Assembly: GCA_012934845.2 (NCBI GenBank)
Contig: WNNJ02002910.1
Location: forward strand, 62,001 to 126,000
Direction: 5' to 3'
DNA from: Pomphorhynchus laevis
Lineage: Eukaryota > Acanthocephala > Palaeacanthocephala > Echinorhynchida > Pomphorhynchidae
Length of the DNA: 64,000 bases
The notes beneath the pieces were generated by a model, which worked only from the letters and a program-made list of their open reading frames with translations, was not told the origin of the DNA and searched no databases. The position numbers were made by a program, and so were the translations under genes. How positions within the stretch are numbered: the stretch's first letter is position 1; each line of letters opens with the position of its first letter. Below are positions 12,601 through 27,600 of the stretch, in pieces.

Positions 12601-15600
12601 TATTTAAATAAAAGCTTTAAATCAAAAAATAAACATTTAAAAAATTCCTTGAATGTTTTGTTTGCAGCTATTTCAATTTTTCAAAATCTTTACGTTTTCT
12701 GATTATTTTTAATTTTAATTTTTGTATTTAACAGGTATTTGATGAACATCGTACTTCTTTCTTGCCAAACCTATTAGTCAAGTATCCGAAAAGAGTTGCT
12801 GTTGATTTTGGAAATCCCTTAGCTTTATGTGTTGACAACGAGGGTGGGTTCTATACATTTTCGTATACATAAACAAAGTTAAAATTTATTAACTTTTATA
12901 AATTTATTAATTTATTAAAATTTATTAATTTTAATTAATAAATTAAAATTAATCAAAATTAATTAATTTAATAATTATCATTAATTAATGATTAATTTTT
13001 GTAAATGTTTGATTAAATTAAAAATTATATATTTTTATTCAAAAATTGTTATTAAAGATTGTTATTTAAAGAAGGCCAGTATACAATTTTTCATAGATGT
13101 TTCTGTTTATATTTTAATTCTAATTTTTATTTATAATGAACTTTAAATATTCTAGATTTTAAATAGTTTAGTGATAGATATAACTCATGTAAAGAGAAGA
13201 TGACTAAAATATTTAATTCTAAAAATGTTTAAAACATTCTATTTAATAACTTATTGATCAAAAGCTAGTTAAAGTCAAATGCAAAAAAAGTTATAGAATT
13301 TATCACTTTTGCAAAGATAATTTCGGCAAAATTTAAGGGACTTAAAAATAATTTATACTGATATATTTAGAAATTAAATTAATTTTTAAAGTTAATATTA
13401 GTGATTATATTCCTTTTATGATGCTCGTAGACTGTTTCTAAACATTCAATAGACATGACTATGATGATTGCAATTTTACAAAATTAAAATTTGATTTTAT
13501 TAAAATCAAATTGATTAAAATTGTATAAAAAAATAAATTAATCAATTAATCAAATTGATTACACATATTGATCTGATTAGTAATATTGTTTTAATAATGT
13601 AATTTTAAATAATTACGCTAAACTTGGTGTAACCAAACCACTTATACTCCTAAAAAATACAAGGCAGAAATAGTAAAGCGTATAGTAACTCAAATAGTAA
13701 TGTGTCGTGTAACGTGTTTTGAGCGGAAATTCATACAGATAACTATGGAACGATTTTTAAAAGTTAATAAATTTGATAAAAGTTAATTTTAGTTAAATGT
13801 AAATAAAATATTTGATAAATAAGAAAATTTATGTCTTATTAAATAAATAAAAATAAATAAATTTGTAAATTTTAAATTTAGAAATAAAAATTAAATTTAC
13901 AAATTCATTTACAATTATGAATTATAAATTATGAATTTTATAATTTTAGTTTGTTAGATTATTCAATATTTGTTTATTAATTAATAATTTTTTATTTATC
14001 GTTTTTACACTTAGTTTTACATTGTGTCAGTGTAAATATGAATTGCGTCGCATACTTAATGGTCGATGTTGCCTCTTCTAAAATCATCAAATTTATCGAC
14101 TTTCCATTCGGTATAAATCAAAATGCTGTAAATTTGCAAAGCTTTGCGATGAGCTTAAGCGTTCCCTATACTGTAAGTTTTTATCCACATTACATTTTAT
14201 TAATTTCAAATGATTTAGAATTTACCTGTAATAATGAAAGATCTAAATTCATGCATTTTTCCATTAAAACGTACTTTCACTGACACTTTACAAGAAGTTG
14301 AATGGAAAAATCTTATGCCATTATCTAGTTTCGCAAGCGTTGTTACACCATTAAAGGTTGGTTGTTTGATGTTTAAGTTTCAATTTATTACATGTTACAC
14401 TATTAGCTCAACTGTTTTATCGTAATTATAAATATTTTAATTTGGATTTAAAAAATTTAATATATCATTAGATATATTAGATTTTATTAGATTTTTCGTT
14501 TACATTTAGCTTTTATTTAGCTCAATTTTTATTTAATTCTGTTTTTTTTCCTAATAATATTAATATTTATACTTCCTTTGAGTTTACATTGTATTTGTAG
14601 GTGGACGATCCATTTTCGGCATCAGGATACCGGCTTATCACATTTGCAACAGTTTGTAATCTCAAGATAATGCCCATGATTCTTCGATGTGAATTTGAAA
14701 AACTGGTTGATTTTATATACCCTAACAATGCAAAGCAAACAACAGCTGGTAGTACATCTTTTTTGATTAAATTTCTTGATTTGATTATTCATTAATTTTT
14801 TATTTTTGATATTTATTTTTGTATATCCTCATGATAATTTCTACTCCTTGTTATTAAAACCTATATATTAATGTTATATAATATTTTAACATCGAAAAGC
14901 TACAAAGCAGTGTTTAGAGATTTAATTTCTCTTATTATATATTTTCTAAGTTTACCAAAATTAAAACTCAATTTTATAAAGTAAAAGTATGAAATAATCG
15001 TTTTTAGAATAGAATGTATTTAGTTTGTCTACTATTCGTGTAACCAAACCACTTATACTCCTAAAAAATACAAAGCAGAAATTAGCTCAAATAGAATATA
15101 ACGTGTCCTGTAACGTGTTTTGAGCGAAATTCATACAGATAACTATGGAACGATAGTATATGCTAGCGTTGTTGATCGAATCGATAGAAAAAGTCATCAA
15201 CTTTATACCAACGACGACTGAATTTTTAAGAAGAGGCTAATACGATGAATTAGAAGATGAATTACGTTCAAATTAGAGGCTAATTTTGAACGTGATTTTT
15301 ACTGATTAGAAGTATTAATCGATAAAGTGTAAGCATTGCATAATTTTCCATTGAGTTGGTGGAAAATTGGGAGACTCAGACGATATAATAGGCGAAATGT
15401 TTTTTGCTAAGGACGTATTTCCTCTGATGAAATTTGATTATATAGTATCTTTTTCTACTACAAAGTATATTATTTATTATCCATCCATAAAAATTTGCTA
15501 CTTAAGAGTTTAAATTTATTTTTTATATTATTGTGTTGATTTATATATTTTACTATTTTCTGCTAGATGTTATTTTTATAGTAACCTAGTTTAAAATATG

Positions 15601-18600
15601 TATCTATTAAATTATTTAAATGATTTTGAAGAAAGCCAATATCATTACATATTGTTGCAATTCTTAAAATTTAATTATTTAATGTATTATATTTTATATT
15701 ACATGGTATGCATGAATGCTCATGCAAAAATATGTTTTTGTTATGGTTTTGTTAAGAATAAGTGATTATAAATCAATAAGTTGATTTATATTTGATATCA
15801 TGATATCATGAGATAATGTTTAATAATTTAATATTTCTATTAATATAAACAATATATCGTAAAGATGACATATTTAAATTTACAAGAAACATATTTTTGC
15901 ATGAGCATTCATGCATACCATATAATATAAAATATAATACATTAAATAATGAAATTTTAAGAATTGCAACAATATGTAATGATATTGGCTGTCTTTAGAA
16001 AGATCTCTTACTAATGTGTGGAAGCAGTCAATTGTTCGATTGTTCAATACTTCAAGAAGGGAGATCGCTCTTCCGTCGAGAATTGTTTTTTAATTTTCTA
16101 TAATTTAAATGAAGTTAAAATAAAAAATTGAAATTTAAAATAAATGTCATTTTTATGAATTGACTAATAAATAACAGACGATATATCAGAATAAGAATTA
16201 GAGGTCATCAGGAGGAACTGCTATGCTATCAGGTTTCAGCCCATATTCCTCGACACAAAATAGCATAAAATAAAAAATTTTTTTTCTTAAAAGTTAAATT
16301 TTATAATTTGTTCTTTAAAGTGTAAAAATGATCGGTGTTATATTAAATGTAATGTTAAACAACCATATATAGAGCTAATTTTCTTCTTGTGCTATTCTTC
16401 TTGTATTTCTTCTTCTATTTTTAATTATATCAAAATTATATAATTTTGATCTGATCATTTAAATATTTCACAATTTAGGCAAAATGTTTGAATTTTAGTT
16501 TAATTTTAAAATAAAAAATTGAAATTTAAAATAAACGTCATTTTTATGAATTGAATAAGGATTAGATGTCATCAGGAGGAACAGCTTCGCTATCAGGTTT
16601 CGGACCTTATTACTCGACCCGACTTAGCAGCGTGGCCAAATACATGATAATGATGTATTTCCTCTGAAATAACTATCTAGTATCTTATTCTAATACAAAG
16701 TATATTATTTATTATCCATTTATAAAAATTTGCCACTTAAGAGTTTAAATTTAATATATGTATTATTGTGTTGATTTATATATTTTACTATTTTCTGCTT
16801 GATGTTATTTTTATAGTAACTTTCTTTAAAATTCGTGTTAAGGACGTATTCCATCTGATGAAATTTGATTTTATAGTATCTGATTCTTGTACAAAGTATA
16901 TTATTTATTATCCATCCATAAAAATTTGCCACTTAAGAGTTTAAATTTATTCTTTATATTATTGTGTTGATTTATATATTTTACTATTTTCTGCTTGATG
17001 TTATTTTTATAGTAACCTAGTTTAAAATATGTATCTATTAAATTATTTAAATGATTTTGAAGACAGCCAAAATCGTTACAAATTGAGACAATTCTTAAAA
17101 TTTCATTATTTAATATATTATATTTTATATTATATGGTATGCGTGAATGCTCATGCAAAAATATCTTGTAAATTTAAAAATAATCGTTATAGTTGTAGTT
17201 AATTTAGTCTTAATTACTTAGATTTAGGATCGCCTAAATTAGGAATAGCAAGAGTTGACAGTGATAAATTGTCTTTTTTAAATTCTTTTTCTTGTAACAA
17301 TTTTCAAATCGCACTTAACTTGAGTATTATACGTGAGATTGCAATAAACCAAAAATGTTCGTTTAAATGATGTTTGATGGTATCATTTATTACTAAAGAA
17401 ATTATTAATTATTCTCATGAGTTTATATTATCGATTGTATTAATATATTATATTTGATACAAGTTTAATAATATAAATTCGATGTTTAATAATACATTTC
17501 GATGTTTAATAATACACTCCAATGAAGATAAGGAAATTACAAAAAATCAATCCTTTATTTCTAATTCGATTGAAATTAAAAAGATTTACATTCTTCTAAT
17601 ATTTCTCGCTTGGCCGAATTGTGGAGGCGTGTGCACTGCAAACTGTATGTACAAATTTGGAGAATGTGCTCTCTCTTTTTACATCTATGTAAGCACACGT
17701 TTAAGTCACAAAGTAGCGTTGTTGAAAGACGTAGGTCTACCCGATGATGAAACAGGTTCACATTTCTAAAGATTATTTATTATTCACAAATATTCGACTA
17801 AATATTCGTTTTACGTATTATAACTTGACATGAAAAAGAAAAAGTGATGGATATTTTGTAGTGTGCAAATACAGATAACTAACTTTTAATTATTACCATC
17901 CATCGTGTTTAAATTATTCTGAATATGAATGATTTCTCTTATCAGAAGTCTGGGTAGACTGTCTTCATTTTCCAAGACTTTAAAGCTAAAAAATCAGATT
18001 CGTAGTTATAATTCAGTCAATGATTAACTAATGCTGGTGAAGTAATTATAAAATATTTTATTATATTTTTTAATTATATATCATATAAAATTATATTTTA
18101 ATTATATAAGATTTTAAGAATACAAAATTTCGGCTTTTAAATGCCTACAATTTCGCCATTTAGATAAGTACCCGATTTCGATAAAAGACGCACTTGGCGA
18201 ACGTTGCGATGGTGATAGAAACATTTTGCACGTAGCTGTATCAATGTGTTTTCCGACAAGCAATAAGCTTATTGCTCCTAAAGAAGGTATTATTCAATGT
18301 AAGAACTGGTATTTTACATATACATATTTTAGGCTCTAAAAATAATAAAGATGAGAAAAAGTTAGTAACTTCATTATCTATTCGTTTTATCTGTAATATT
18401 TTAAAGTGTGCAAGAATCAAATATGTGGACAGATGTATCAGATTTAAAGAAATCGTATGCTGCTCCTAAAAGTAGCTCTGATTCCGGTATTTGTGCTTTT
18501 TTATTACTTAGACTTTAGAATGAGCTGTTATAAAAACAAGTGCTGTTTTCGACCAAATGACAATATTTTACGTCATTTTGTTTTCATTCTATATTTTTGT

Positions 18601-21600
18601 CACTAGATTTCAATATTTTAGGTCATATTGTAATTTAGTTGTCAACGTAATGCCTATATTATTTTAATTAAGAGAGTTATACGCTATTTGACTTCCGTTT
18701 AAAACTATTAATTAAATAGTTCACTATAACATCACGCTTTGTACGTAAAAGAACAATTGATTTTAGTACTGTTCTTTAAATTTAAATATAATTTATAAAT
18801 CAAATCAGCTAACTGAGATATAAATATCTAAAAATTAATCTTTCAATGCGTCAGTTAAACGCATTGTATAGATAATAGAATAAATATAAACTATAATACT
18901 AAATTCCAACTCTAAATACTAGTTTATTATATTATAAATATTATATTTGGGTGTATTTTTAAAAACGTTTTCTTGAAGAATCGATATCTAAGATAATTAC
19001 TGGTACGATGGCATATAATTATTTCCATTATTACATACAGAGCGTAATCATTTAAGATATTGCAATTAAAGGTTTTTTTTAAAAACTTGTAATAAATATT
19101 GTTTTTTAAAAATTTTAAAACTTTTTAAACAAAATTTAAAACAAATTAGTATTGTATTATTTAAGTCATTTTTATTAAGCGGTTTTGCTTATAACCTAAT
19201 ATTAGAAGCCTTGCTTCTTTTATATTTTATTATTCGATTAAATCTTTGAACCGATATTTTGAAAATTGAAGACTAGAAACAATTTTACGCATATCGATTT
19301 TTAAATGTATTGGTTATAATAAATTCTCGCATTGTAATTTTTAATTTAAAGTTTTCCTGAATGCTTAGATAACCAGGAATACCTATGGTCACCTGTTAAA
19401 TACAATTCAGAGGATATTGTAGCACGAACTGGAGCAATTTTAAAATGTATGTTAGAATCGGATTTCTTTTCTGCAGGAATGGATTCCCTACTTACGCATC
19501 GGTAAACAGTTTTTACGATCCAAACTGCTCTGTATTTAAACTTTTATATTTTCACCAACGTTCATCATTGTACAATTTTGCTTTTTATTATATAATTTTT
19601 AATATCCTGATATGCTGCACAAATCGATGCTTTCATGTATTTTTGCGTTCCTTTCTTTATAGGCAGCACGCGTAAATCTTAATTGATGTTAAAAACAACA
19701 ATTGCAATTATATAGATATTTTTTAATACTTTGTTCATTTTTCTAGTTATTAATCTTGCACTGATAATTTACCGAATGATAAATATTGTTTAATTAATTA
19801 ATTCATAAATCACATCTAACAATAGAATCGTCTAAATCTTCAATGCCAACAATAAATTGTTTTAGGTTTGTTAAACAGCACACAAAACCATGTCAACTAT
19901 AAATGATCAACAATGTTTTGCAAGACTAAGTAACTGCAAAATGCAGTCATGGGTTAATTATGAGTGTGGGATGATTGTAGAGTCGGGAGTTAGGGAGTCT
20001 ATTTAGCTAAGTGAAATTGTGACAAGTATTAGGCTATGAAACTTAGGAGAATTAGAAGGGCACTTCATCATTGATTTGAACGATAGTGACGCGGAATAAG
20101 GATGATACATAGTATGTCGTGATACCCATAAATATTGACGCAAACCATGAGAGGTCTTTTAGTTGTTTGGTTTATGACATAGTGAGGCAAGATTTATCCC
20201 TTCTGCAATGATATCTGAGTAAACGTCATTTCGCTTAAGTGTGTATTGGAGAATGTGTTTTTAAAATTCAACTGTTACTTCTACAGTAACAGTTACTTCG
20301 GCAGGGTGAAGTGAATTTTAGATAAAAGTACTAGTATTTTTAATGAATCAGATCAGATAACTGAGTCTACTTATTTTATACGATATATAAATAAAGATAA
20401 ATAATAAATGATGACATAATATTTTATACAATTTATATCAAGTTAAAATTTAGAATAAAAGTCAATTTTTATGAATTGACGAATAAATAACAGTTGTATA
20501 AGAATAAAGATTAGTGGTCATCAGGAGGAACTGCTATGTTATCATGTTTCGGCACCTATTCTTCGATTAACATAGCAGCGGGGCCAAATACATGCTAATG
20601 ATGTATTTCCTCTGATGAAATTTGATTATCTATATGCTGTCTATAAAATTATTAAATAGTAAATATTATTAATAGTAACTTATTCTAATACAAAGCATAT
20701 TGTTTATTATCTATCCGTAGAAAAATTTTTGCTTAATAGTTTAAATTTAAATAATATTTTGTTGATTTTTATTTTGTAAATTAAATATTATAATAATATT
20801 TTGTTGATTTATAATTCTCCATTATAAAAAAGAAATAGTCCATTAAACTTGCTTGAAAATAAACAGAAAAATGATGTCGTATACAATTTCAGTATTTCTG
20901 ACAGAGAGAAATACTGAAATTCATTCAATGGAAGCTCCGTTTGTATGCATCGATTCGTTGAAAATTGTGAGTTGATCTTTCCATGTGAGAAGAAGGTTCT
21001 AGCGTTATCTAAAAGAAACGAAGGCGCCACGAAGAAAAAGTTGTGCTTTATTTTTTAAAGCAAATGTACTAGAGAGGATTTTGCAGCCTTTTTGTTCGAA
21101 GTGATAACGAAAAGACCAAGCAGAGGTCAATGCCTGGATATTTATAGGAATTGGTACATTTGATAGTTTGGGCATTTAAGATAGCATGCCAGTTCCTAAA
21201 AGGTGAACTCTTCGTCGAAACTTTACAGTATTATCTTTAGGGTATTAACTGTTTAGTCGTTTTGGGATCAATAAATTTCGTGCTGATCGAGTACGGTCTG
21301 TGCAATAATCGCAAAGTCGAAAAGAATATGAAAGTCGTCGATGAAGATAAACATTTTGGATTGGGATGATGTCGATTGTAGAAATGAAAGTAGGTTACTA
21401 AGAAGCAATGAAAATATGATTGATTTTAGAGGATTTCCTTACATCACTCCTTATCTACTGTAAAAGTAATTGGTGATGAGAAGGATACACTGTTTAATAA
21501 AGTACTTTGTTTGGTAATAGAATTTGGTGTAGAGTGTCGAGGCTTAAGCCTGATATGTTGTACATTGTGAAAAGTTTTTGGGAGAAGAATTTGTTGGTTT

Positions 21601-24600
21601 ACATTATCGAAAGCCATTGTGAAGTCGAGGAAAATATCGTTAGCGCCACGATGATATGAAATTCTTGCGAAAATTGATTCAGAAGCTTCGTATAACGCAG
21701 TCATTGTGGATCCCTCACGACGGAATAAATGTTGTGCATTAGAGATTAATGGATTAGAATATGTCGTAAGAGACGGTTATTAAGTATGTGAAAAAATTTG
21801 AAGGTCGGAAGGATGGCGATACCGCGATATATTGACGATATATAATTAATATTGACGAAATTAATATACTTCGTCAATATATTAATTTAAAAATAATTTA
21901 ATAATAATTTAATAATAATATTATGTAAATAAATTATAAATTTATATCATCAAAATGTATTTTAATTGTTTGTGGTTTACTTAGCAATCTTGATGGTCAC
22001 ACTCCATTTATGTATGCTATTAACGGTCGAGCTTATTCTGCAGCCTTAGACATTTTTGACAAAATTTTGGATATATCACAAAGTAGAGATGATAAAGGCG
22101 AATTTACTCGGAAAGCTATTTTTCCAATTAGCACTAGTACCAATCCGGATGACTGTCCTCTCTATGTGCTATGCTGCAATGACAATTGTAGCTACACCTG
22201 GACAGGAGATGAACATATAAATCAGGTACTCTAGTATTTAATTTCACATCATTTATTTTTTCTGCCGTTTAGAGTGTTTTCAAATGCTACACATGTAATA
22301 TTCAGGGCAGCCGTTGCTGTTGTACTGAATGTGCGCGAGTTTGCCATAAAAATCATGATTGCAGGTATCTTCAATTAATTTTAGAATATTTTTTATTGAT
22401 AATAATTTTTATCGGTCAAATATTTTTTATAAAGTGGGCGATTTTTTGTTATTATTTTCAGGAACATTACAGACGGTTTTTTTTAAACATCTTCATGAAT
22501 TATTATTGAGAATAATTTTATAACCAAAATATTCAAAATAATTTTATTTTCTCGTTTGTATTTTTCTCAAATATTCAATCATTTTTCTCTTTGTAAACAC
22601 AACTTTTGTTATTTATTACGCATAAATGTTTAATTAAATTATTCAAATTATTATTCAAATTATTATTCAAATTTTATCTTGCAAATATACAATGAATGAT
22701 GATAAATTATTTATCATTGATAGCCTTGCAAATTGACTTTATCATTTTGACACAAACTATTTTTATCATCGTTTTAGACGAAACTAATTTTTAATATTTC
22801 TGAATATTTTGGGCATCGAAAATAATTTTATTAATTATTTCAGTGAAAATATATCGCGGTCAAAATTATTTAGTTTAAATTTTTTTATTTTATTTAATTA
22901 TTGACCATTTAAGAATCCTGTGCTTTCAAACAACATGCACGATTTTTTTAAAAACATGCACTTATTTCAGAAATTTAATGAGCAAAATTACTTCTATAGG
23001 TTAAGATAAAGAATTAATCACTTTGAACGATATCGGAAAAGAAGAGTCATTTGTAATATACGTTTTTTATTAAATTTTCAAAAATTATTATCACTCTATA
23101 GTCCGCTTTATACAGCGCAATCGAATGCTATTAGTTTTTAAAAATAAATGAAATGATATCAGTTTCAGCCCATAAAATAGGCTGAAACTCTAGACATGTT
23201 AGCTTTGTAGCTAACTGCAATGACATTTAAAAAAGCTGCTTCGTATTTTAGAATAAATTTGCTATTGCCTTTTTGAAACATTTACTAAACTTGAGCTGAA
23301 TTATTAAATACTTTAAATATAATATTATAAATTTTATTATGTAAAAATAATATTTGTATTAGATTGAAAGTAGTGTCTCCAACAGCTTACTGCGATTGTT
23401 GGGAAGTTTGCAAATGTAAAGCTCTTATTTCCGGTGACCAGAAGGCTCGAGCATTGTTATTTAGCAGGCTTTTAAAGGAAACTGACCTTATCGTACACAG
23501 AAACAGCCGGTTTGGATATCACGTTTACACTATCGTACTTATGTAATTATTATTTAGTGGTGAGCCACTTCCACTATTCCTTGTTCAAACTGCTGCGAGA
23601 CAGATGTACGAGCAGCGTCATTATAAAGGAAATAACAGAACACTTTTAAGAGTCAGGCGATCAGTTCCAAACTCTACTGGATTAATGGTATCTAATGTAC
23701 CCGATTCTCTATTTACGTATGCACAAATGCTTCGTCGAAATGGTAACTTTGTTTTTTGTTTAAATTAATTTCATGTGATGCACACAGAAACGGAAGGTGT
23801 TCGGGGTCAATGTTAAATGATCAAAATTAAAATGGCAAGACGCCCCGCATGAGTTAGAAAATTTATTAAATTTTCGATTCCAGTTTGGAATCATCATCAG
23901 AAATTGTAATTATTAGCTTGAATTTTCTTCAAGCTAATAAATTTCTTCTTAATAAAATTTTCTTGAAAAAAATTATAAGTGTTCCAGCTAATTACAATTT
24001 CTGATGATGATTCCAAACTGGAATCGAAAATTCAATAAATTTTCTAACTCATGCGGGGCGTCTTGCCATTTCAATTTTGATCATGTGATGCATTTATTTT
24101 GTTTCTACTCAATGTGCACTCTAATGGTTGTTGTTTCTGTTTGATAAACAGAAAGGAAATTGCTTTAGCAAAACGAGGTCGCTCAACCTTTTAATATTAT
24201 TTTGATAACATCAGCAGCATTACAGGACAGAAGATTAAATATTTCTTTTATAAAAAGTGCTTATGAACTATTTGTGCGCTACAGTTACTACCGAATGTCG
24301 TTATGTAAGTCAGTATAGCATAACTGATACTTGATGTTTTTAAGACTGTAAATCAATTAAAGAGCTTTTGTAATTTAAAAATTGCATAATATCAAAAATT
24401 AATCGGTAAAATTATAAAATCTTGATTTATCTATATAAAGAGAAATTTTTCTCAAAGTAAAATAAAATTCATGAGCATGCATGAATAAAAAGTGTCATCT
24501 GGTGACAGTTTTCTTGACGTTTGAACTAAATTAGTGCACAAATGATGATCCTATAATATTATATTATATTCCAGGATTATTTTTATATTATAATATAATG

Positions 24601-27600
24601 CCACAAAACAAAACGAGTCAGCCGGATAATAAAAATGATGACTATTAAAAGTCAGCCAGAATAGTTAGCCGGCTGACTAGTAAGAGTCAATCGGATAATT
24701 AGCAGCAACGACCAGCACAAATAATAAAAATTCACTTCATATTTTAGCGACTATTTAATGGATCAAATCTTATGTGTTTTTCCAAGTCACTTGAAAAGAA
24801 AAAGTAATACTATGATATTATTTATTATTAACATAAAGTAATATGTAATATTATATAAATTATAATAAATTATATAAATTATTAATTGGTAAAATTAATC
24901 TAGCGCATCAGCAAAGGCATTGACGAAAATCATTTTCACACTTCTTTATCTCACAACACCACAGTTATGACAAAACGGTAATAATTAATTCGAATTACTT
25001 CCTTATTACAAAACGGTAATAAAGAATTCGATCATCAGGGATGGACTCGGAATAAAGTCGCCGCTTCTCTACATCAAAGAAAATCATGGAGGTGGCTACT
25101 ACACATTCTAAGGATGTCTAGGGATCGTCATCCTCAGAGGATATTCCAGACCGGACTCTCTGGAAAGAAACCTCGATGTAGACCTCGATACCGGTGGAGA
25201 GATCAAATCTCGAAACTGACCGAAGATCGCCTTGAGATATCTGAAAGAGAACTCTGATTTATCGCCTAGGATTGCGATGTCTGGAGTAGTTTGATCCGTG
25301 CACTGCCTCCACAACCCGACACCCAGACCAGTGGTTGACAGGAAAAATATTATATAATAATTATATAATAAAATAATTAATTAAATTATTAATTGGTAAA
25401 ATTAATCTAGCGCAACATGAAATGCATTAACAAAAATCAATTTCACACTTCTTTATCTCACAATAGCAGAAAATTAATTAAAATTTAATTAATTAATTAA
25501 TAAAATTCTCCTATGTGTCTTCTCCACTAGACTCTTTCGCCACAACACATGGTGTCCGCCTCGATCTCCTCAACACTAGATCTATTCTCAATAAATCCTG
25601 ATCTTATCCTCAACCTATTCACCAAGCAATCCATCGATCTCTTCTGCCTCACCGAATCTGGCACTCAGAGTCCCACGACCTTTTCATTGGCCGTCTGCTC
25701 TCTGCCGGTTGCTCCCTAGTCGAATCCGCCCGCCCCCTCAGCGGGTGGATTATCACACAACACCACAGAATTAGTAAAATAAAATTATTTTTCGGCTTAT
25801 CACTTACTCACAATTCGCAATTATGACAAATCGGTAATAATTAAGATTGCTCGATTCAGCACTCATTTGTTGTCTACATCGATTACATAATTTGACACTT
25901 GACAAGATTTAATAAAAACAACGATGAACCACATTGTAAATAGTTGATGACGATCCATTGATAAATAATTTTTGAAGCTGGATCAAAAAATGGGAAAATT
26001 TTATTTGACCTAACCTCTTCTAGCGTCCTTTTCTAAAGATGCTAACCACTTCTAGCATCTTTAGAAAATTACTTAAATTTCAATAAATTATTATTAAATA
26101 ATAATTTAATATTTTTTATTCTTACCTGTTAAATTTTTTTATTGAAATGATTTGATAATGTTTATTAATTCTGATTTCAACTTTCAATTTGCTCGTTTGT
26201 TCTAAAATTATTTTTGTTGTTAAGTTCCTAGAAATGATAACGGTATTAGTGATAAGCAATTAACTCCTCCGTCATTCTGTTTGGAAGTTCTTGAGCAGAC
26301 CCTTAGTGATTACAATGCGCTTAGAAGCGTGTTCTGTGTAAACGACTGTTCAATTACTGATAAATTTGTATTGACTTTGCTAACCCGTCTACCTGAAACG
26401 ATCATTAATCAGTTTATGATACAGTTGGATGGGACTTTTGATGGCTTCATTCAGTCGTTCGTTGAATCGGTTGCTAGAGTTACATTATACATATCGATGA
26501 TCACGTCTGTTGATGCGCGTTGCAATTTACCGATTGGTATTCTCTCGAATTTTCATACACGTGTTTCTCTGGATATGCGCACAAAGCTTAAACCGTAAGT
26601 TTTTATTTACTAATCTGGCGAGAATTTTTGAATTATTGAAATTTTTGACAATATCAAATAATTTCCTAAATTATTGCGAAATATTTGTTTTGCTTAATGA
26701 TATATTAGTAAAACATCGATTTTTATTTTTGTAATATTTTTTAATTCATGCTACTTTATATATTTATCGCATTACACCGTAATGCGATAATTATAATTAT
26801 CGCATTATAAAAATTATTAATTATTAATTATCGCATTATTTATTATCTTAATTTCTTTTCGGAATATATGAGTAGCAGTTAGACATAATGTTACATTCTT
26901 CTGCAATAAGACAATAAAATACATTTATGAAAACAGCCATTTTAAATAGTTGATAATGATCCATTATTGATAAATAATTATTGGAGCTGAATTAAACGAA
27001 AGAAGAAATTATTTTTGATATTTCGTTAATTTCTGTTAGCATCTTCAGAAAATTACATCTTTAGAAAAGTTAATTTTCTGAAGATGCTAACAGAAGTTAG
27101 CCAAATATCAAAAATAATTTCTTCTTTACTTTGATCCATCTCTAATAATTAAATAGCCGTTTTATAGTGTGAGTATTTATAGTATTAGTATAATTAAATA
27201 CCCATTTTATATGGGATTTTTGACATGATTCCAAATCTTTACAGAATCACATTTTGTCAATTGGCAAAATCTTTTTTATTTAACCCATGTCATTCTATAA
27301 AGAAATTGTATAAAGAAAATTCGTAACTTTTACAATAAAAGAACATTCGAACAAGACATTCAAGACATTGCTGTAATAAAAAATAAATTATTTATTCTTA
27401 AACCTTTTAATTTCGGAGTGGGATTCACAAATTACCTTGTCGATTCTACTTCAATACTGCGCTGATTCTGCTATGTATTTAATATAATTATAATCTTGAT
27501 AATATTTTACACTTTGACAGGTGTAAAATAAATATTTGTTGAATTATTGAATTAATTCTATAGAATTAGATTCTAATTCTATAGAATTAGATGCCATGAG

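Larger units (their letters stand above)
11641..14014. other. A+T-rich intron sequence around UBR5 exon 13
   Basis: Except for exon 13, the small antisense frame at 12193 and the repeat at 13618, nothing is recognised. Short TTAATTAA-type palindromes are frequent. Confidence 0.5.

Noticed and set aside
17482-17769. Extra UBR5 exon between exons 16 and 17
   Set aside because: No counterpart in the UBR5 chain at that place, and exons 16 and 17 already join in phase.
18333-18469. One continuous UBR5 exon ending in a stop at 18469
   Set aside because: A 46-nt phase-keeping intron (18361-18406) removes the stop and restores a frame that reaches exon 20.
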